From positions 248,001-312,000 of the forward strand of contig NZ_JBALHR010000001.1 of assembly GCF_036964905.1 (NCBI RefSeq): DNA of 64,000 bases, written 5' to 3'. The position numbers were made by a program, and so were the translations under genes. The number at the start of each line of letters is the position of its first letter. Within the stretch, counting starts at the first letter, position 1. Below are positions 1-8,213 of the stretch, one piece after another. The DNA comes from Gemmobacter denitrificans (GTDB lineage Bacteria > Pseudomonadota > Alphaproteobacteria > Rhodobacterales > Rhodobacteraceae). The notes below the pieces were generated by a model, which was not told the origin of the DNA, searched no databases, and was given only the letters and a program-made list of their open reading frames with translations.

Positions 1-245
1 CGGCGGCGCGGGACGGGCAGTTGCAGCCCTGGCGTGGGCCGACCGACATCTTCATCTACCCTGGCTTCCGGTTTCAGGTCACCGATGCGCTGATGACCAA
101 TTTCCATCTGCCGAAATCCACCCTGCTGATGCTGGTATCGGCCCTGATGGGGCGGGACCGGATGCTCAGGGTCTATGACCACGCGATCCGGCAGGGCTAT
201 CGCTTCTTTTCTTATGGCGATGCTTCGTTGCTGATCCCCGGCTGA
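1..245 (+). CDS. queA: tRNA ribosyltransferase-isomerase QueA, C-terminal part
   Basis: Only the last ~81 codons are in the window; the reading frame is open from base 3. QueA transfers and isomerises the ribosyl part of S-adenosylmethionine onto 7-aminomethyl-7-deazaguanine in tRNA, the next-to-last step of queuosine synthesis in the cytoplasm. The visible end has the family's conserved TDIFIYPGFRF, TNFHLPKSTLLMLVSA and YRFFSYGDASLL segments, and the protein stops right after them, as expected for a normal C-terminus. An in-frame TTG at base 21 is internal, not a start. The identification is firm for the fragment; the first three quarters lie upstream of the window. Confidence 0.93.
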   Translation, partial: AARDGQLQPWRGPTDIFIYPGFRFQVTDALMTNFHLPKSTLLMLVSALMGRDRMLRVYDHAIRQGYRFFSYGDASLLIPG

Positions 246-333
246 CGCGGGCACCGGTTCCGCTGTCGGAAATTAGCCCCCTGTTACAAGAACCCCTGTT
301 ACACTCACGCGGCGCTGTTGCCCGAGGTCTCCC

Positions 334-1578
334 ATGCTGAAAGTCCTTTCCACCTCCTGGCCCCTGCTTCTGGGGGTGATGCTGCTGATGGTCGGCAATG
401 GCATGCAGGGGTCCCTTCTGGGGATTCGCGGCACCTATGAAGGGTTCAAGACCTTCGAATTGTCGATCGTCATGTCATCCTATTTCGCGGGTTTTCTGGT
501 AGGCTCGCTGACCGTGCCGCGGATGATCCGCCGCGTGGGGCATGTGCGGGTGTTCTCGGCGCTGGCTTCGATGATCTCGGCGGTGCTGGTCATCTACCCG
601 GTGGCGCCGAACTGGATGGTCTGGGCCGCGCTGCGGGTGTTGATCGGGTTTTCCTTCTGCGGCGTCTATATCACGGCCGAAAGCTGGCTGAACAACACCG
701 CCACCAATGAAACGCGCGGTCAGGCGCTGTCGGCCTATATGATCGTGCAGATGATCGGGATCATTTCCAGCCAGATGCTGATCAACGTGGCAAGCCCCTC
801 CAGCTTCACCCTGTTCGTGATCCCGTCGGTGCTGGTCAGCCTTGCCTTCATGCCGCTGCTGCTGGCCGATACCCCGGCGCCGACCTTTGAATCCATCAAA
901 CGGCTGAGCTTTCCGCGCCTTTGGGCCATTTCGCCATTGGGCTGCGTGGGCATGTTGCTGACCGGTGGCATCTTTGCCGCGATGTTCGGCATGTCGGCGG
1001 TCTGGGGATCGAAATCGGGGCTGAGCGTGCCGCAGATCACGCTCTTTGTCGGTGCCATGTATGTGGGGGGGCTGGTGCTGCAATATCCCGTGGGCTGGCT
1101 GTCGGACCGGCGCGACCGGCGCGGGCTGATCCTGTGGCTGTCGGCAGTGGCGGGGGCGGTGATGGTCTTTGCCTGGCTGATGCCGCTGCCCTTCTGGGCG
1201 CTGCTGGGGGTGGCCATGGTTCTGGGCGGGGTGACCAATCCGCTGTATTCGCTGCTGATCGCCTATACCAATGATTTCCTTGGCAAGGAGGAAATGGCTG
1301 CCGCTTCGTCGGGCCTGCTGTTCCTGAACGGGCTGGGGGCGATCTTCGGGCCCCTCGCCACCGGCTGGGTGATGGAAACCCTGGGCCCGAACGGGTTCTT
1401 CCTGTTCATCGCCGCCAATTTCCTTGGACTTGCCGCCTATGCCGCCTGGCGCATGACCCGCCGTGCAGCGCCCGGGGTCACCGGCACCTTTGCCACGGTA
1501 TCGCCCACAGCTTCGGCACTGGCGGTGGGGATGGTGATGGAGGAAGCCGATACCGGACCGGCGCAGCCGCGCGGCTGA
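334..1578 (+). CDS. MFS transporter (YcaD-like)
   Basis: A 414-residue polytopic inner-membrane protein with about twelve hydrophobic segments and the usual major-facilitator layout. The loop after the second segment (PRMIRRVGH) and the matching loop in the second half (GWLSDRRDRRGLI) are the basic MFS signature loops between helices 2-3 and 8-9. Overall it resembles the YcaD/UMF-type transporters, whose substrates are mostly unknown, so I give no substrate. The C-terminal ~40 residues are a cytoplasmic tail rich in Ala, Thr and Gly. The ATG follows a purine-poor leader (CGAGGTCTCCC). It stands alone between queA and the DUF924 gene, all on the same strand, so co-transcription is possible but not shown. 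Confidence 0.85.
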   Translation: MLKVLSTSWPLLLGVMLLMVGNGMQGSLLGIRGTYEGFKTFELSIVMSSYFAGFLVGSLTVPRMIRRVGHVRVFSALASMISAVLVIYPVAPNWMVWAALRVLIGFSFCGVYITAESWLNNTATNETRGQALSAYMIVQMIGIISSQMLINVASPSSFTLFVIPSVLVSLAFMPLLLADTPAPTFESIKRLSFPRLWAISPLGCVGMLLTGGIFAAMFGMSAVWGSKSGLSVPQITLFVGAMYVGGLVLQYPVGWLSDRRDRRGLILWLSAVAGAVMVFAWLMPLPFWALLGVAMVLGGVTNPLYSLLIAYTNDFLGKEEMAAASSGLLFLNGLGAIFGPLATGWVMETLGPNGFFLFIAANFLGLAAYAAWRMTRRAAPGVTGTFATVSPTASALAVGMVMEEADTGPAQPRG

Positions 1579-1656
1579 TCTGGCCCGGCTTGCGGCCTGC
1601 GACATTCCCTGTCACGCTGCGTGCCGGGCACTTGGCCCGTGGTGAACGAGGTGAAG

Positions 1657-2238
1657 ATGTCCGATCCGGTGATGGTGCTTGATTATTGGCTGGGCGAGGT
1701 GGGGACTGAGGGATGGTACGCGGGCGGCGCTGAACTGGACGACCAGATCCGCGCGCTTTGGGCCGATCTGTGGCAGGCGGCGCGCGATGGCGGGCTGGAT
1801 CACTGGGCCGAAGGCACGGTGGGCACGCTGGCCCTGTTGATCCTCTGCGATCAGTTTCCGCGCAACATGTGGCGCGGCAGCGCCGATGCCTTTGCCACCG
1901 ATGCCATCGCCCGTGCAGCCGCGCGCAAGGCCGTCGCCGAAGGCTGGGATCTCGGGGCGCCAGAGCCGGAGCGGCAGTTCTTTTATCTGCCCTTCGAACA
2001 TAGCGAAGATCCGGACGACCAGGCGCTGGCGGTGGCATTGTTCACCACGCGCATGCCCGAGGCCGCAGAGACGATCCTGCATGCCCGCGCCCATCAGGCG
2101 ATCATTGCCCGATTTGGCCGTTTCCCCTTCCGCAACGCGGCTCTGGGCCGGGAAACGACACCAGAGGAGCAGGAGTTTCTGCAGAATGGTGGCTATGGTT
2201 CAGTGGTAAACGATCTTCGCGCCGCAGCTATGCGTTGA
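1657..2238 (+). CDS. DUF924 family protein
   Basis: A 193-residue soluble protein. It matches the DUF924 family through VLDYWLGEVG near the start, the central TLALLILCDQFPRNMWRGSADAFATD block and the later FFYLPFEHSED block. The family is helical and TPR-like; no biochemical function is established. I chose the ATG at 1657, preceded by the purine-rich GAGGTGAAG, because the frame upstream (open from a GTG at 1621) does not look like family sequence. It lies between the MFS gene and lpdA on the same strand. Function is unknown beyond the family assignment. Confidence 0.85.
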   Translation: MSDPVMVLDYWLGEVGTEGWYAGGAELDDQIRALWADLWQAARDGGLDHWAEGTVGTLALLILCDQFPRNMWRGSADAFATDAIARAAARKAVAEGWDLGAPEPERQFFYLPFEHSEDPDDQALAVALFTTRMPEAAETILHARAHQAIIARFGRFPFRNAALGRETTPEEQEFLQNGGYGSVVNDLRAAAMR

Positions 2239-2322
2239 ATGCATGGGCTCATGCCGTCAACAGCATTGCTTGGTGTTTTGTGATAGTTTAATGGCAAACT
2301 ACTTTTCCAGAGGAGGGGAAAC

Positions 2323-3720
2323 ATGGCTGCCAAGAACTTTGATGTGATCGTGATCGGTGCGGGTCCCGGGGGCTATGTGGCCGCCATTCGGGCTGCGCAA
2401 TTGGGCAAGACCGTTGCCATTGTGGAACGCGAACATCTGGGCGGCATCTGCCTCAACTGGGGCTGTATCCCCACCAAGGCCCTGCTGCGCAGCGCCGAAG
2501 TGTTCCATCTGATGCACCGCGCCAAGGAATTCGGGCTCAGCGCCACCGGCATCAGCTATGATCTGGATGCGGTCGTGGCGCGTTCACGCGGGGTTGCCAA
2601 GCAACTCTCGGGCGGCATTGGCCATCTGATGAAGAAGAACAAGGTCACGGTGTTCATGGGCGCGGCGACCCTGCCTTCCAAGGGCAAGGTTTCGGTCAAG
2701 ACCGACAAGGGCGTGGAAGAGCTGACGGCACCGGCGATCATTCTGGCGACCGGCGCGCGGGCGCGCGAGTTGCCGGGGCTGGAGGCGGACGGCGATCTGG
2801 TCTGGACCTACAAGCACGCGCTGCAACCCAAGCGGATGCCGAAGAAGCTGCTGGTCATCGGCTCGGGCGCGATCGGGATCGAATTTGCCAGCTTCTTCAA
2901 TACGCTGGGCGCCGATGTTACAGTATGCGAAGTGATGGACCGCGTGCTGCCGGTCGAAGATGCCGAGATCAGCGCTTTCGCGAAGAAATCCTTCGTGAAG
3001 CAGGGGATGAAGATCCTGGAAAAGACCACGGTCAAGAAGCTGGATCGCAAGCCGGGTGTGGGCGTGACCGCGCATCTGGAATCCAACGGCAAGACCGAGA
3101 CGGCCGAGTTTGACACGGTGATTTCGGCGGTCGGCATTGTCGGCAATGTCGAGGGCCTTGGGCTGGAGGCGCTTGGCGTCAAGATCGACCGCACCCATGT
3201 GGTGACGGATGAATATTGCCGCACGGGCGTGGATGGGCTTTACGCGATTGGCGATATCGCGGGCGCACCGTGGCTGGCGCATAAGGCGAGCCATGAGGGC
3301 GTGATGGTGGCCGAGCTGATCGCGGGCCTGCATCCGCATGCGATCAAACCGAACTCGATTGCCGGTTGCACCTATTGCCACCCGCAGGTTGCCAGCGTCG
3401 GCCTGACCGAGGCGAAGGCGAAAGAGGCGGGCTATGCGGTGAAAGTGGGCCGTTTCCCCTTCATCGGCAATGGCAAGGCGATTGCCCTGGGCGAGGCCGA
3501 GGGCATGATCAAGACCGTGTTTGATGCGAAAACCGGCGAATTGCTGGGGGCGCATATGGTGGGCGCGGAAGTGACCGAGCTGATTCAGGGCTATGTGGTG
3601 GGCCGTAGCCTTGAGACCACCGAGGAAGACCTGATGAACACCGTCTTCCCGCATCCGACGCTGAGCGAGATGATGCACGAGGCGGTGCTGGATGCCTATG
3701 GCCGCGCGCTGCATATCTGA
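2323..3720 (+). CDS. lpdA: Dihydrolipoyl dehydrogenase (E3)
   Basis: A 465-residue FAD-dependent E3 subunit that reoxidises dihydrolipoamide of 2-oxoacid dehydrogenase complexes with NAD+. The N-terminal FAD motif GAGPGGYVAA is followed by the redox-active disulfide in CLNWGCIP (Cys43 and Cys48). The NAD-binding motif VIGSGAIGIEFASFF sits near residue 180, and the C-terminal HPTLSEMMHEA carries the catalytic His-Glu pair. The start has a strong ribosome site (AGAGGAGGGGAAAC). No E1 or E2 gene is next to it, so I cannot say from this window which complex it serves. A strong terminator follows at 3749. Confidence 0.95.
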   Translation: MAAKNFDVIVIGAGPGGYVAAIRAAQLGKTVAIVEREHLGGICLNWGCIPTKALLRSAEVFHLMHRAKEFGLSATGISYDLDAVVARSRGVAKQLSGGIGHLMKKNKVTVFMGAATLPSKGKVSVKTDKGVEELTAPAIILATGARARELPGLEADGDLVWTYKHALQPKRMPKKLLVIGSGAIGIEFASFFNTLGADVTVCEVMDRVLPVEDAEISAFAKKSFVKQGMKILEKTTVKKLDRKPGVGVTAHLESNGKTETAEFDTVISAVGIVGNVEGLGLEALGVKIDRTHVVTDEYCRTGVDGLYAIGDIAGAPWLAHKASHEGVMVAELIAGLHPHAIKPNSIAGCTYCHPQVASVGLTEAKAKEAGYAVKVGRFPFIGNGKAIALGEAEGMIKTVFDAKTGELLGAHMVGAEVTELIQGYVVGRSLETTEEDLMNTVFPHPTLSEMMHEAVLDAYGRALHI

Positions 3721-3748
3721 GCGTCAGGATTAATCGAACACCAAGATC

Positions 3749-3771
3749 GGGGGGCGAAAGCCCCCCTTTTT
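3749..3771 (+). terminator. Rho-independent terminator of lpdA
   Basis: A GGGGGGC / GCCCCCC stem closed by a GAAA tetraloop is followed directly by TTTTT, 28 bases after the lpdA stop codon. Confidence 0.92.
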
Positions 3772-3791
3772 CAGATGCGCGTTCTACGGTG

Positions 3792-4160
3792 TCAGGCCGG
3801 TTCAACCTGACCGCCGCCTGCCACCCAATGCACAAGCCCGCCAAGATTGTAGACAGTCTGAAAGCCAAGCTGCAGCGCGGCCTCGGCGGCCATGCCGGAC
3901 CGGCCACCGCTGGCGCAATAGAGGCAAATAGGCGTATCGGGGGTCAGTCCCGCAGGGAGTTCGCGCGCCCGCGGGTCCATCTTCTGCGAGAAAACAGACA
4001 GTGGCACATGGATCGCCCCGCGCGCCTTGCCCGAGCTGCGCAGTTCCGACAGATCGCGCACATCAATCACCGCAAGTTCGCCTTTGGCAGCACGGGCGAC
4101 AGCCTCGGTCGGTGTGATTGATTGGGCCCTTGGGCCGGCAGATTTGCGAAAGTTGAACAT
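3792..4160 (-). CDS. Rhodanese-like sulfurtransferase
   Basis: A 122-residue single-domain rhodanese. The active-site loop CASGGRSGMAA carries the persulfide-forming Cys, and AVIDVRDLSELRSSG is the conserved second-strand region. Such proteins move sulfane sulfur from thiosulfate or persulfides to cyanide, thiols or partner proteins. I chose the start MFNFRKS, which has GGAG six bases upstream; the longer frame to 4187 adds residues with no family support. The gene is alone, convergent with lpdA and divergent from uvrA. Its promoter overlaps an ATTC-N8-GAAT palindrome, which suggests control by reactive sulfur. Confidence 0.88.
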   Translation of the reverse strand: MFNFRKSAGPRAQSITPTEAVARAAKGELAVIDVRDLSELRSSGKARGAIHVPLSVFSQKMDPRARELPAGLTPDTPICLYCASGGRSGMAAEAALQLGFQTVYNLGGLVHWVAGGGQVEPA

Positions 4161-4185
4161 GGCGGCTCCATGGCTGAGATTTTGC

Positions 4186-4216
4186 ATTCATATAGTTGAA
4201 TGTGATGAATTTGCAA
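4186..4216 (-). promoter_or_regulatory. Rhodanese promoter with an SqrR-like palindrome
   Basis: On the minus strand a -35 TTGCAA (4216-4211) and a -10 TATATG (4194-4189) are separated by 16 bases. The sequence ATTCATATAGTTGAAT at 4186-4201 is an inverted repeat of the form ATTC-N8-GAAT and covers the -10 box. This spacing is what I recall for SqrR, the persulfide-responsive ArsR-family repressor of Rhodobacter capsulatus. Seeing the palindrome is direct; naming the regulator is inference. Confidence 0.6.
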
Positions 4217-4272
4217 GCCCGAGGAGAGCCAGCGCATCCCATTCCTGCAGATAAGTGCCAAAATCGGCGCGT

Positions 4273-4287
4273 GTTCATTTATTGTTC
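4273..4287 (+). promoter_or_regulatory. LexA (SOS) box upstream of uvrA
   Basis: GTTC, seven bases (ATTTATT), GTTC. This direct repeat is the LexA operator established for Rhodobacter and other alphaproteobacteria (GTTC-N7-GTTC). It lies 68 bases before the uvrA start codon, in the right place to control an SOS repair gene. Confidence 0.88.
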
Positions 4288-4354
4288 ACGTTTTGCCGTT
4301 GGAGACTCGGCCGGAATGCCCTAAATCTGGCGCGACAGTGGGGTCGAGGGGATC

Positions 4355-7213
4355 ATGGCGGAACAGAAGTTCATCGAAGTGCGGGGCGCGCGCGAACACA
4401 ATCTGAAGGGCGTCGATCTGGATATCCCGCGCGATCAGTTCGTGGTGATCACAGGTCTGTCGGGTTCCGGCAAATCCAGCCTGGCCTTTGATACGATCTA
4501 TGCCGAAGGTCAGCGTCGCTATGTGGAAAGCCTGAGCGCCTATGCCCGGCAATTCCTCGACATGGCGGGCAAGCCCGATGTGGATCATATCAGCGGCCTG
4601 TCACCGGCCATTTCCATCGAGCAAAAAACCACCAGCAAGAACCCGCGTTCAACTGTTGGTACCGTGACCGAGATTTACGATTATCTTCGCCTGCTGTTCG
4701 CGCGGGTGGGCACGCCTTATAGCCCGGCCACCGGCCTGCCCATTACCGCGATGCAGGTGCAGGATATGGTGGATGCCGTGCTGGCGATGGAGGAAGGCAC
4801 CCGGGCCTATCTGTTGGCCCCCATCGTGCGCGATCGGAAGGGCGAGTATCGCAAGGAATTTCTGGAACTGCGCAAGCAGGGGTTCCAGCGCGTCAAGGTG
4901 GACGGCCAGTTCTACGATCTGGACGAGCCGCCCACGCTGGACAAGAAATTCCGCCACGATATCGACGTGGTGGTAGATCGGATCGTGGTGCGGGGCGACA
5001 TTGCCACCCGTCTGGCCGACAGTTTCCGCACCGCGTTGGATCTGGCGAATGGCATCGCATTGATTGAAACCGCGCCGGCCGAGGGCGAACCCGTCCGCAC
5101 CACATTTTCGGAAAACTTCGCCTGTCCGGTATCGGGGTTCACCATCCCTGAAATCGAACCGCGGCTGTTCTCCTTCAACGCGCCGATGGGGGCCTGCCCG
5201 GTCTGTGACGGTCTGGGGTCTGAACTGTTTTTCGACGAACGCCTTGTCGTGCCGGATCAGAACCTGACCCTGGCGCAAGGGGCCATCGCGCCATGGTCGA
5301 AATCCAAAAGCCCCTATTTCCTGCAGACGATCGAGGCGATGGCGACGCATTACGGCTTTGATCGCAAGAAGAAATGGAAAGACCTGCCCGAAAAGGTGCG
5401 GCAGGTGTTTCTGCGCGGGTCGGGCGGCGAGGAAATCGCCTTCCGCTATGACGAAGGCGGTCGCATCTATCAGGTGACACGGGTGTTTGAAGGCGTGATC
5501 CCGAATATGGAGCGCCGCTACCGCGAAACCGACAGTGCATGGTCGCGCGAAGAGATGGAGCGGTATCAGAACAATCGCCCCTGTGGCACCTGTCATGGCT
5601 ATCGCCTGCGGCCCGAGGCTTTGGCGGTGAAGATCGCCGGTCTGCATGTCGGCCAGGTGGTGCAGATGTCGATCCGCGAGGCGCATGACTGGATCGCCAC
5701 CGTGCCCGCCAGTCTGTCAAACCAGAAGAACGAAATCGCACGCGCCATTCTGAAGGAAATCCGCGAACGTCTTGGTTTTCTTGTGAATGTCGGGTTGGAC
5801 TATCTGACGCTTTCGCGCAATGCGGGCACGCTTTCGGGCGGCGAAAGCCAGCGGATCCGGCTGGCCAGCCAGATCGGATCGGGGCTGACCGGCGTGCTCT
5901 ATGTGCTGGATGAACCCAGCATCGGCCTGCATCAGCGCGACAATGATCGGTTGTTGGGCACGCTGAAGGGGTTGCGCGATCAGGGCAATACCGTGCTGGT
6001 GGTCGAACATGATGAAGATGCGATCCGCGAGGCGGATTATGTCTTTGACATCGGGCCGGGGGCCGGGGTGCATGGCGGGCAGGTGGTGGCGCGCGGCACA
6101 CCGGCCGAGATTGCCGCGGATCCCGCAAGCCTGACCGGGCAGTATCTGTCGGGCGCGCGCGAGATTGCGGTGCCCAAGACCCGCCGCAAGGGCAGTGGCA
6201 AGGTGCTGTCGGTGGTTGGGGCCACGGGCAACAATCTGAAGAACGTGACGGCTGATTTTCCACTGGGCAAGTTTGTCTGCGTGACCGGTGTGTCAGGCGG
6301 TGGAAAATCGACGCTGACCATCGAAACCCTGTTCAAGACGGCGGCCATGCGGCTGAACGGCGCCCATGAAACGCCTGCGCCCTGCGAAACGATCAAGGGC
6401 TTTGAACATCTGGACAAGGTGATCGATATCGACCAGCGCCCGATCGGGCGCACACCGCGGTCCAACCCCGCCACCTATACCGGGGCTTTCGGTCCGATCC
6501 GCGACTGGTTCGCGGGCCTGCCTGAATCAAAGGCGCGTGGCTATCAGCCGGGGCGGTTCAGCTTCAACGTGAAGGGGGGGCGCTGCGAGGCTTGCCAGGG
6601 CGATGGGGTCATCAAGATCGAGATGCACTTCCTGCCCGATGTCTATGTGACCTGCGAAACCTGCAAGGGGCAGCGCTACAATCGCGAAACGCTTGAAATC
6701 AAATTCAAGAACAAAAGCATAGCTGACGTTCTTGATATGACGTGTGAAGATGCGCGCGAATTTTTCGGGGCCGTGCCTGCCATTCGCGACAAGATGGAGG
6801 CGCTGTGCCAGGTTGGCCTTGGCTATATCAAGGTTGGCCAGCAGGCGACAACTCTGTCCGGGGGCGAAGCGCAGCGGGTGAAGCTGTCAAAGGAACTGTC
6901 GCGCCGGGCAACCGGGCGCACGCTGTACATCCTAGATGAACCCACGACGGGCCTGCATTTTGAAGACGTGCGCAAGCTGTTGGAAGTGCTGCATGAACTG
7001 GTGGAACAAGGCAATACTGTCGTGGTGATCGAACATAATCTGGATGTGATCAAGACAGCCGACTGGATCATCGATATCGGCCCCGAAGGCGGCGATGGCG
7101 GTGGTCGGATCGTGGCCACCGGCACGCCCGAAGCTGTGGCAAAGGTCGCCGAAAGCCACACGGGCCGCTATCTGGCGCCCATGCTGAAGCCCCGCAAGGT
7201 GGCGGCGGAGTGA
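4355..7213 (+). CDS. uvrA: Excinuclease ABC subunit A
   Basis: UvrA, 952 residues, is the damage-scanning ATPase dimer of nucleotide excision repair that loads UvrB. It has two ABC modules: Walker A GLSGSGKSS near residue 34 and GVSGGGKST in the second half, each with its signature TLSGGESQRIRL and TLSGGEAQRVKL. The second zinc finger keeps both CxxC pairs (CEAC and CETC). The first zinc finger reads CPVS rather than CPxC before its CPVC pair, so one metal ligand is missing; I believe this is common in alphaproteobacterial UvrA. The start has a GAGGGGATC ribosome site and an upstream LexA box, so SOS induction is expected. A GC hairpin spans the stop codon (7201-7222) but has no U-tract. Confidence 0.97.
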   Translation: MAEQKFIEVRGAREHNLKGVDLDIPRDQFVVITGLSGSGKSSLAFDTIYAEGQRRYVESLSAYARQFLDMAGKPDVDHISGLSPAISIEQKTTSKNPRSTVGTVTEIYDYLRLLFARVGTPYSPATGLPITAMQVQDMVDAVLAMEEGTRAYLLAPIVRDRKGEYRKEFLELRKQGFQRVKVDGQFYDLDEPPTLDKKFRHDIDVVVDRIVVRGDIATRLADSFRTALDLANGIALIETAPAEGEPVRTTFSENFACPVSGFTIPEIEPRLFSFNAPMGACPVCDGLGSELFFDERLVVPDQNLTLAQGAIAPWSKSKSPYFLQTIEAMATHYGFDRKKKWKDLPEKVRQVFLRGSGGEEIAFRYDEGGRIYQVTRVFEGVIPNMERRYRETDSAWSREEMERYQNNRPCGTCHGYRLRPEALAVKIAGLHVGQVVQMSIREAHDWIATVPASLSNQKNEIARAILKEIRERLGFLVNVGLDYLTLSRNAGTLSGGESQRIRLASQIGSGLTGVLYVLDEPSIGLHQRDNDRLLGTLKGLRDQGNTVLVVEHDEDAIREADYVFDIGPGAGVHGGQVVARGTPAEIAADPASLTGQYLSGAREIAVPKTRRKGSGKVLSVVGATGNNLKNVTADFPLGKFVCVTGVSGGGKSTLTIETLFKTAAMRLNGAHETPAPCETIKGFEHLDKVIDIDQRPIGRTPRSNPATYTGAFGPIRDWFAGLPESKARGYQPGRFSFNVKGGRCEACQGDGVIKIEMHFLPDVYVTCETCKGQRYNRETLEIKFKNKSIADVLDMTCEDAREFFGAVPAIRDKMEALCQVGLGYIKVGQQATTLSGGEAQRVKLSKELSRRATGRTLYILDEPTTGLHFEDVRKLLEVLHELVEQGNTVVVIEHNLDVIKTADWIIDIGPEGGDGGGRIVATGTPEAVAKVAESHTGRYLAPMLKPRKVAAE

Positions 7214-7233
7214 TCCGCCGCCGCCAAGCCCGC

Positions 7234-7443
7234 TCAGGCCTTTTTCATCGGGCAGGTGTTCAGCCCGAGAATGGAATAAAGCGGGCAGGTGGACATCAGC
7301 CCGGTTGCCAGTGGCACGCTTCCGATCAGCTTGGCGTAATGCCAGAAACCTTCGCCCTGACCCAGAAAGAACCACAACAGCAGCGCCGCCCCGACAACGA
7401 TGCGCAGGATGCGGTCAATACCGCCAACATTGGTTGCAAACAT
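7234..7443 (-). CDS. DUF2892 (YgaP-type) small membrane protein
   Basis: A 69-residue protein with two hydrophobic segments: IVVGAALLLWFFLG, and the region from IGSVPLATGL to the end. It has the family pattern of an N-terminal NVGGIDRILRIVVG and a C-terminal STCPLYSILGLNTCPMKK with two cysteines. DUF2892 is the membrane part of E. coli YgaP, where it is joined to a rhodanese domain; here it stands alone. It lies 79 bases after the Crp/Fnr-type regulator on the same strand, a pairing I recognise from other proteobacteria. The TGTGA-N5-TCACA palindrome lies 75 bases before its start. A link to sulfur or thiol stress is inference. Confidence 0.8.
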   Translation of the reverse strand: MFATNVGGIDRILRIVVGAALLLWFFLGQGEGFWHYAKLIGSVPLATGLMSTCPLYSILGLNTCPMKKA

Positions 7444-7517
7444 GGCGAACCCCCTTCATTGCAGATGCCCCGTCATGCGGGGATGGCACGATCATGGGAG
7501 AAAGTTGTGCGCCTGTC

Positions 7518-7532
7518 TGTGATCAGGTCACA
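7518..7532. promoter_or_regulatory. Perfect inverted repeat TGTGA-N5-TCACA
   Basis: The 15-base palindrome TGTGATCAGGTCACA overlaps the last codons of the Crp/Fnr regulator gene and lies 75 bases upstream of the DUF2892 start. It has the half-sites of a CRP-type operator but a spacer of five rather than six. It may be the target of the regulator encoded next to it. Confidence 0.4.
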
Positions 7533-8170
7533 TCCGCAAGACGTTTCAGCCCGGCCGGATCAATCAGCCGCACCCGGCCGCGTTCTGCGCGGATCAGCCC
7601 ACGCTGCGCCAGCAGGTCCAGCTTGCGCGACACCACCTCGCGCGCCGATCCGATCTGGCTGGCGATCTCGGCCTGCGTCGCCTGAACATCATTGTCCTGC
7701 GCCATCGACAGGAGGGCACGCGCCAGCCGGGATTCGACACGGTGGAAGGCAACGCTTTCCAGAAGGTGGGTCATTTCGGCCATCCTGGCCCCGAAAGCGC
7801 GGAAGACAAAGGCGCGAAAGCCCGGGGCTTCGTCCATCAGGCGCAGGAACTGCCCGCGCGGGATCATCACCGCCCGGCAATCGGTGGCGGTGAGCGCCTC
7901 GCCGGCATAAGCGTCATCGCCCATCAGGCCCAAGGTGGTCTGGATGCAGCTTTGCCCCGGCTCCACCGCATAGAGCAGGATTTCACGGCCCGAGGGCCCG
8001 GTCAGAAAAACCTCGACCCGGCCCTTCAGGATCACCAGAAAGCCCTGCGCGCGGTCACCTGCATGAAACAGCGCCTGCCCGGCCGGCAGGTCCAACTGCG
8101 GCAGGCGTTCCAGCCCCTGCCGTTGGGCAGGGGTCAATCCGGGCAAGGGACAGGCGTCGATCCAGTTCAT
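7523..8170 (-). CDS. Crp/Fnr family transcriptional regulator
   Basis: A 215-residue regulator. Residues ~25-125 form a cyclic-nucleotide-binding-type sensor fold (FHAGDRAQGFLVILKGRVEVF), followed by the dimer helix and a C-terminal winged helix-turn-helix (QATQAEIASQIGSAREVVSRKLDLL). It lacks the FNR N-terminal cysteine cluster. One cysteine sits in EPGQSCIQTT in the sensor domain, a position I recall as conserved in relatives found next to DUF2892 genes, so thiol or persulfide sensing is possible. The start codon is immediately preceded by a perfect inverted repeat rather than a clear ribosome site, suggesting autoregulation or a poorly translated leader. It probably controls the DUF2892 gene downstream. 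Confidence 0.85.
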   Translation of the reverse strand: MNWIDACPLPGLTPAQRQGLERLPQLDLPAGQALFHAGDRAQGFLVILKGRVEVFLTGPSGREILLYAVEPGQSCIQTTLGLMGDDAYAGEALTATDCRAVMIPRGQFLRLMDEAPGFRAFVFRAFGARMAEMTHLLESVAFHRVESRLARALLSMAQDNDVQATQAEIASQIGSAREVVSRKLDLLAQRGLIRAERGRVRLIDPAGLKRLADVT

Positions 8171-8173
8171 TGT

Positions 8174-8190
8174 GCAAGGTTAAGCCTTGC
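8174..8190. promoter_or_regulatory. Inverted repeat GCAAGG-N5-CCTTGC before the Crp/Fnr gene
   Basis: A perfect 6-5-6 palindrome lies four bases upstream of the regulator's start codon and takes the place where a ribosome site would be. It could be an operator or an mRNA hairpin limiting translation. Only the symmetry is observed. Confidence 0.4.
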
Positions 8191-8213
8191 GCCTGCCGCC
8201 GCCAAGCCCTTGT

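Noticed and set aside
2584..3714. Long open frame on the minus strand across lpdA (376 codons), and similar frames across uvrA, the oxidoreductase (33298-35223) and argS
   Set aside because: They are shadows of GC-rich genes with strong third-position bias; their translations are His/Arg/Gln-rich and lack any domain, while the other strand encodes clear enzymes.
7201..7222. Perfect 9-base-pair hairpin over the uvrA stop codon as a terminator
   Set aside because: There is no U-tract after it, and GGC/GCC repeats in such a genome form stems by chance; I noted it only in the uvrA entry.
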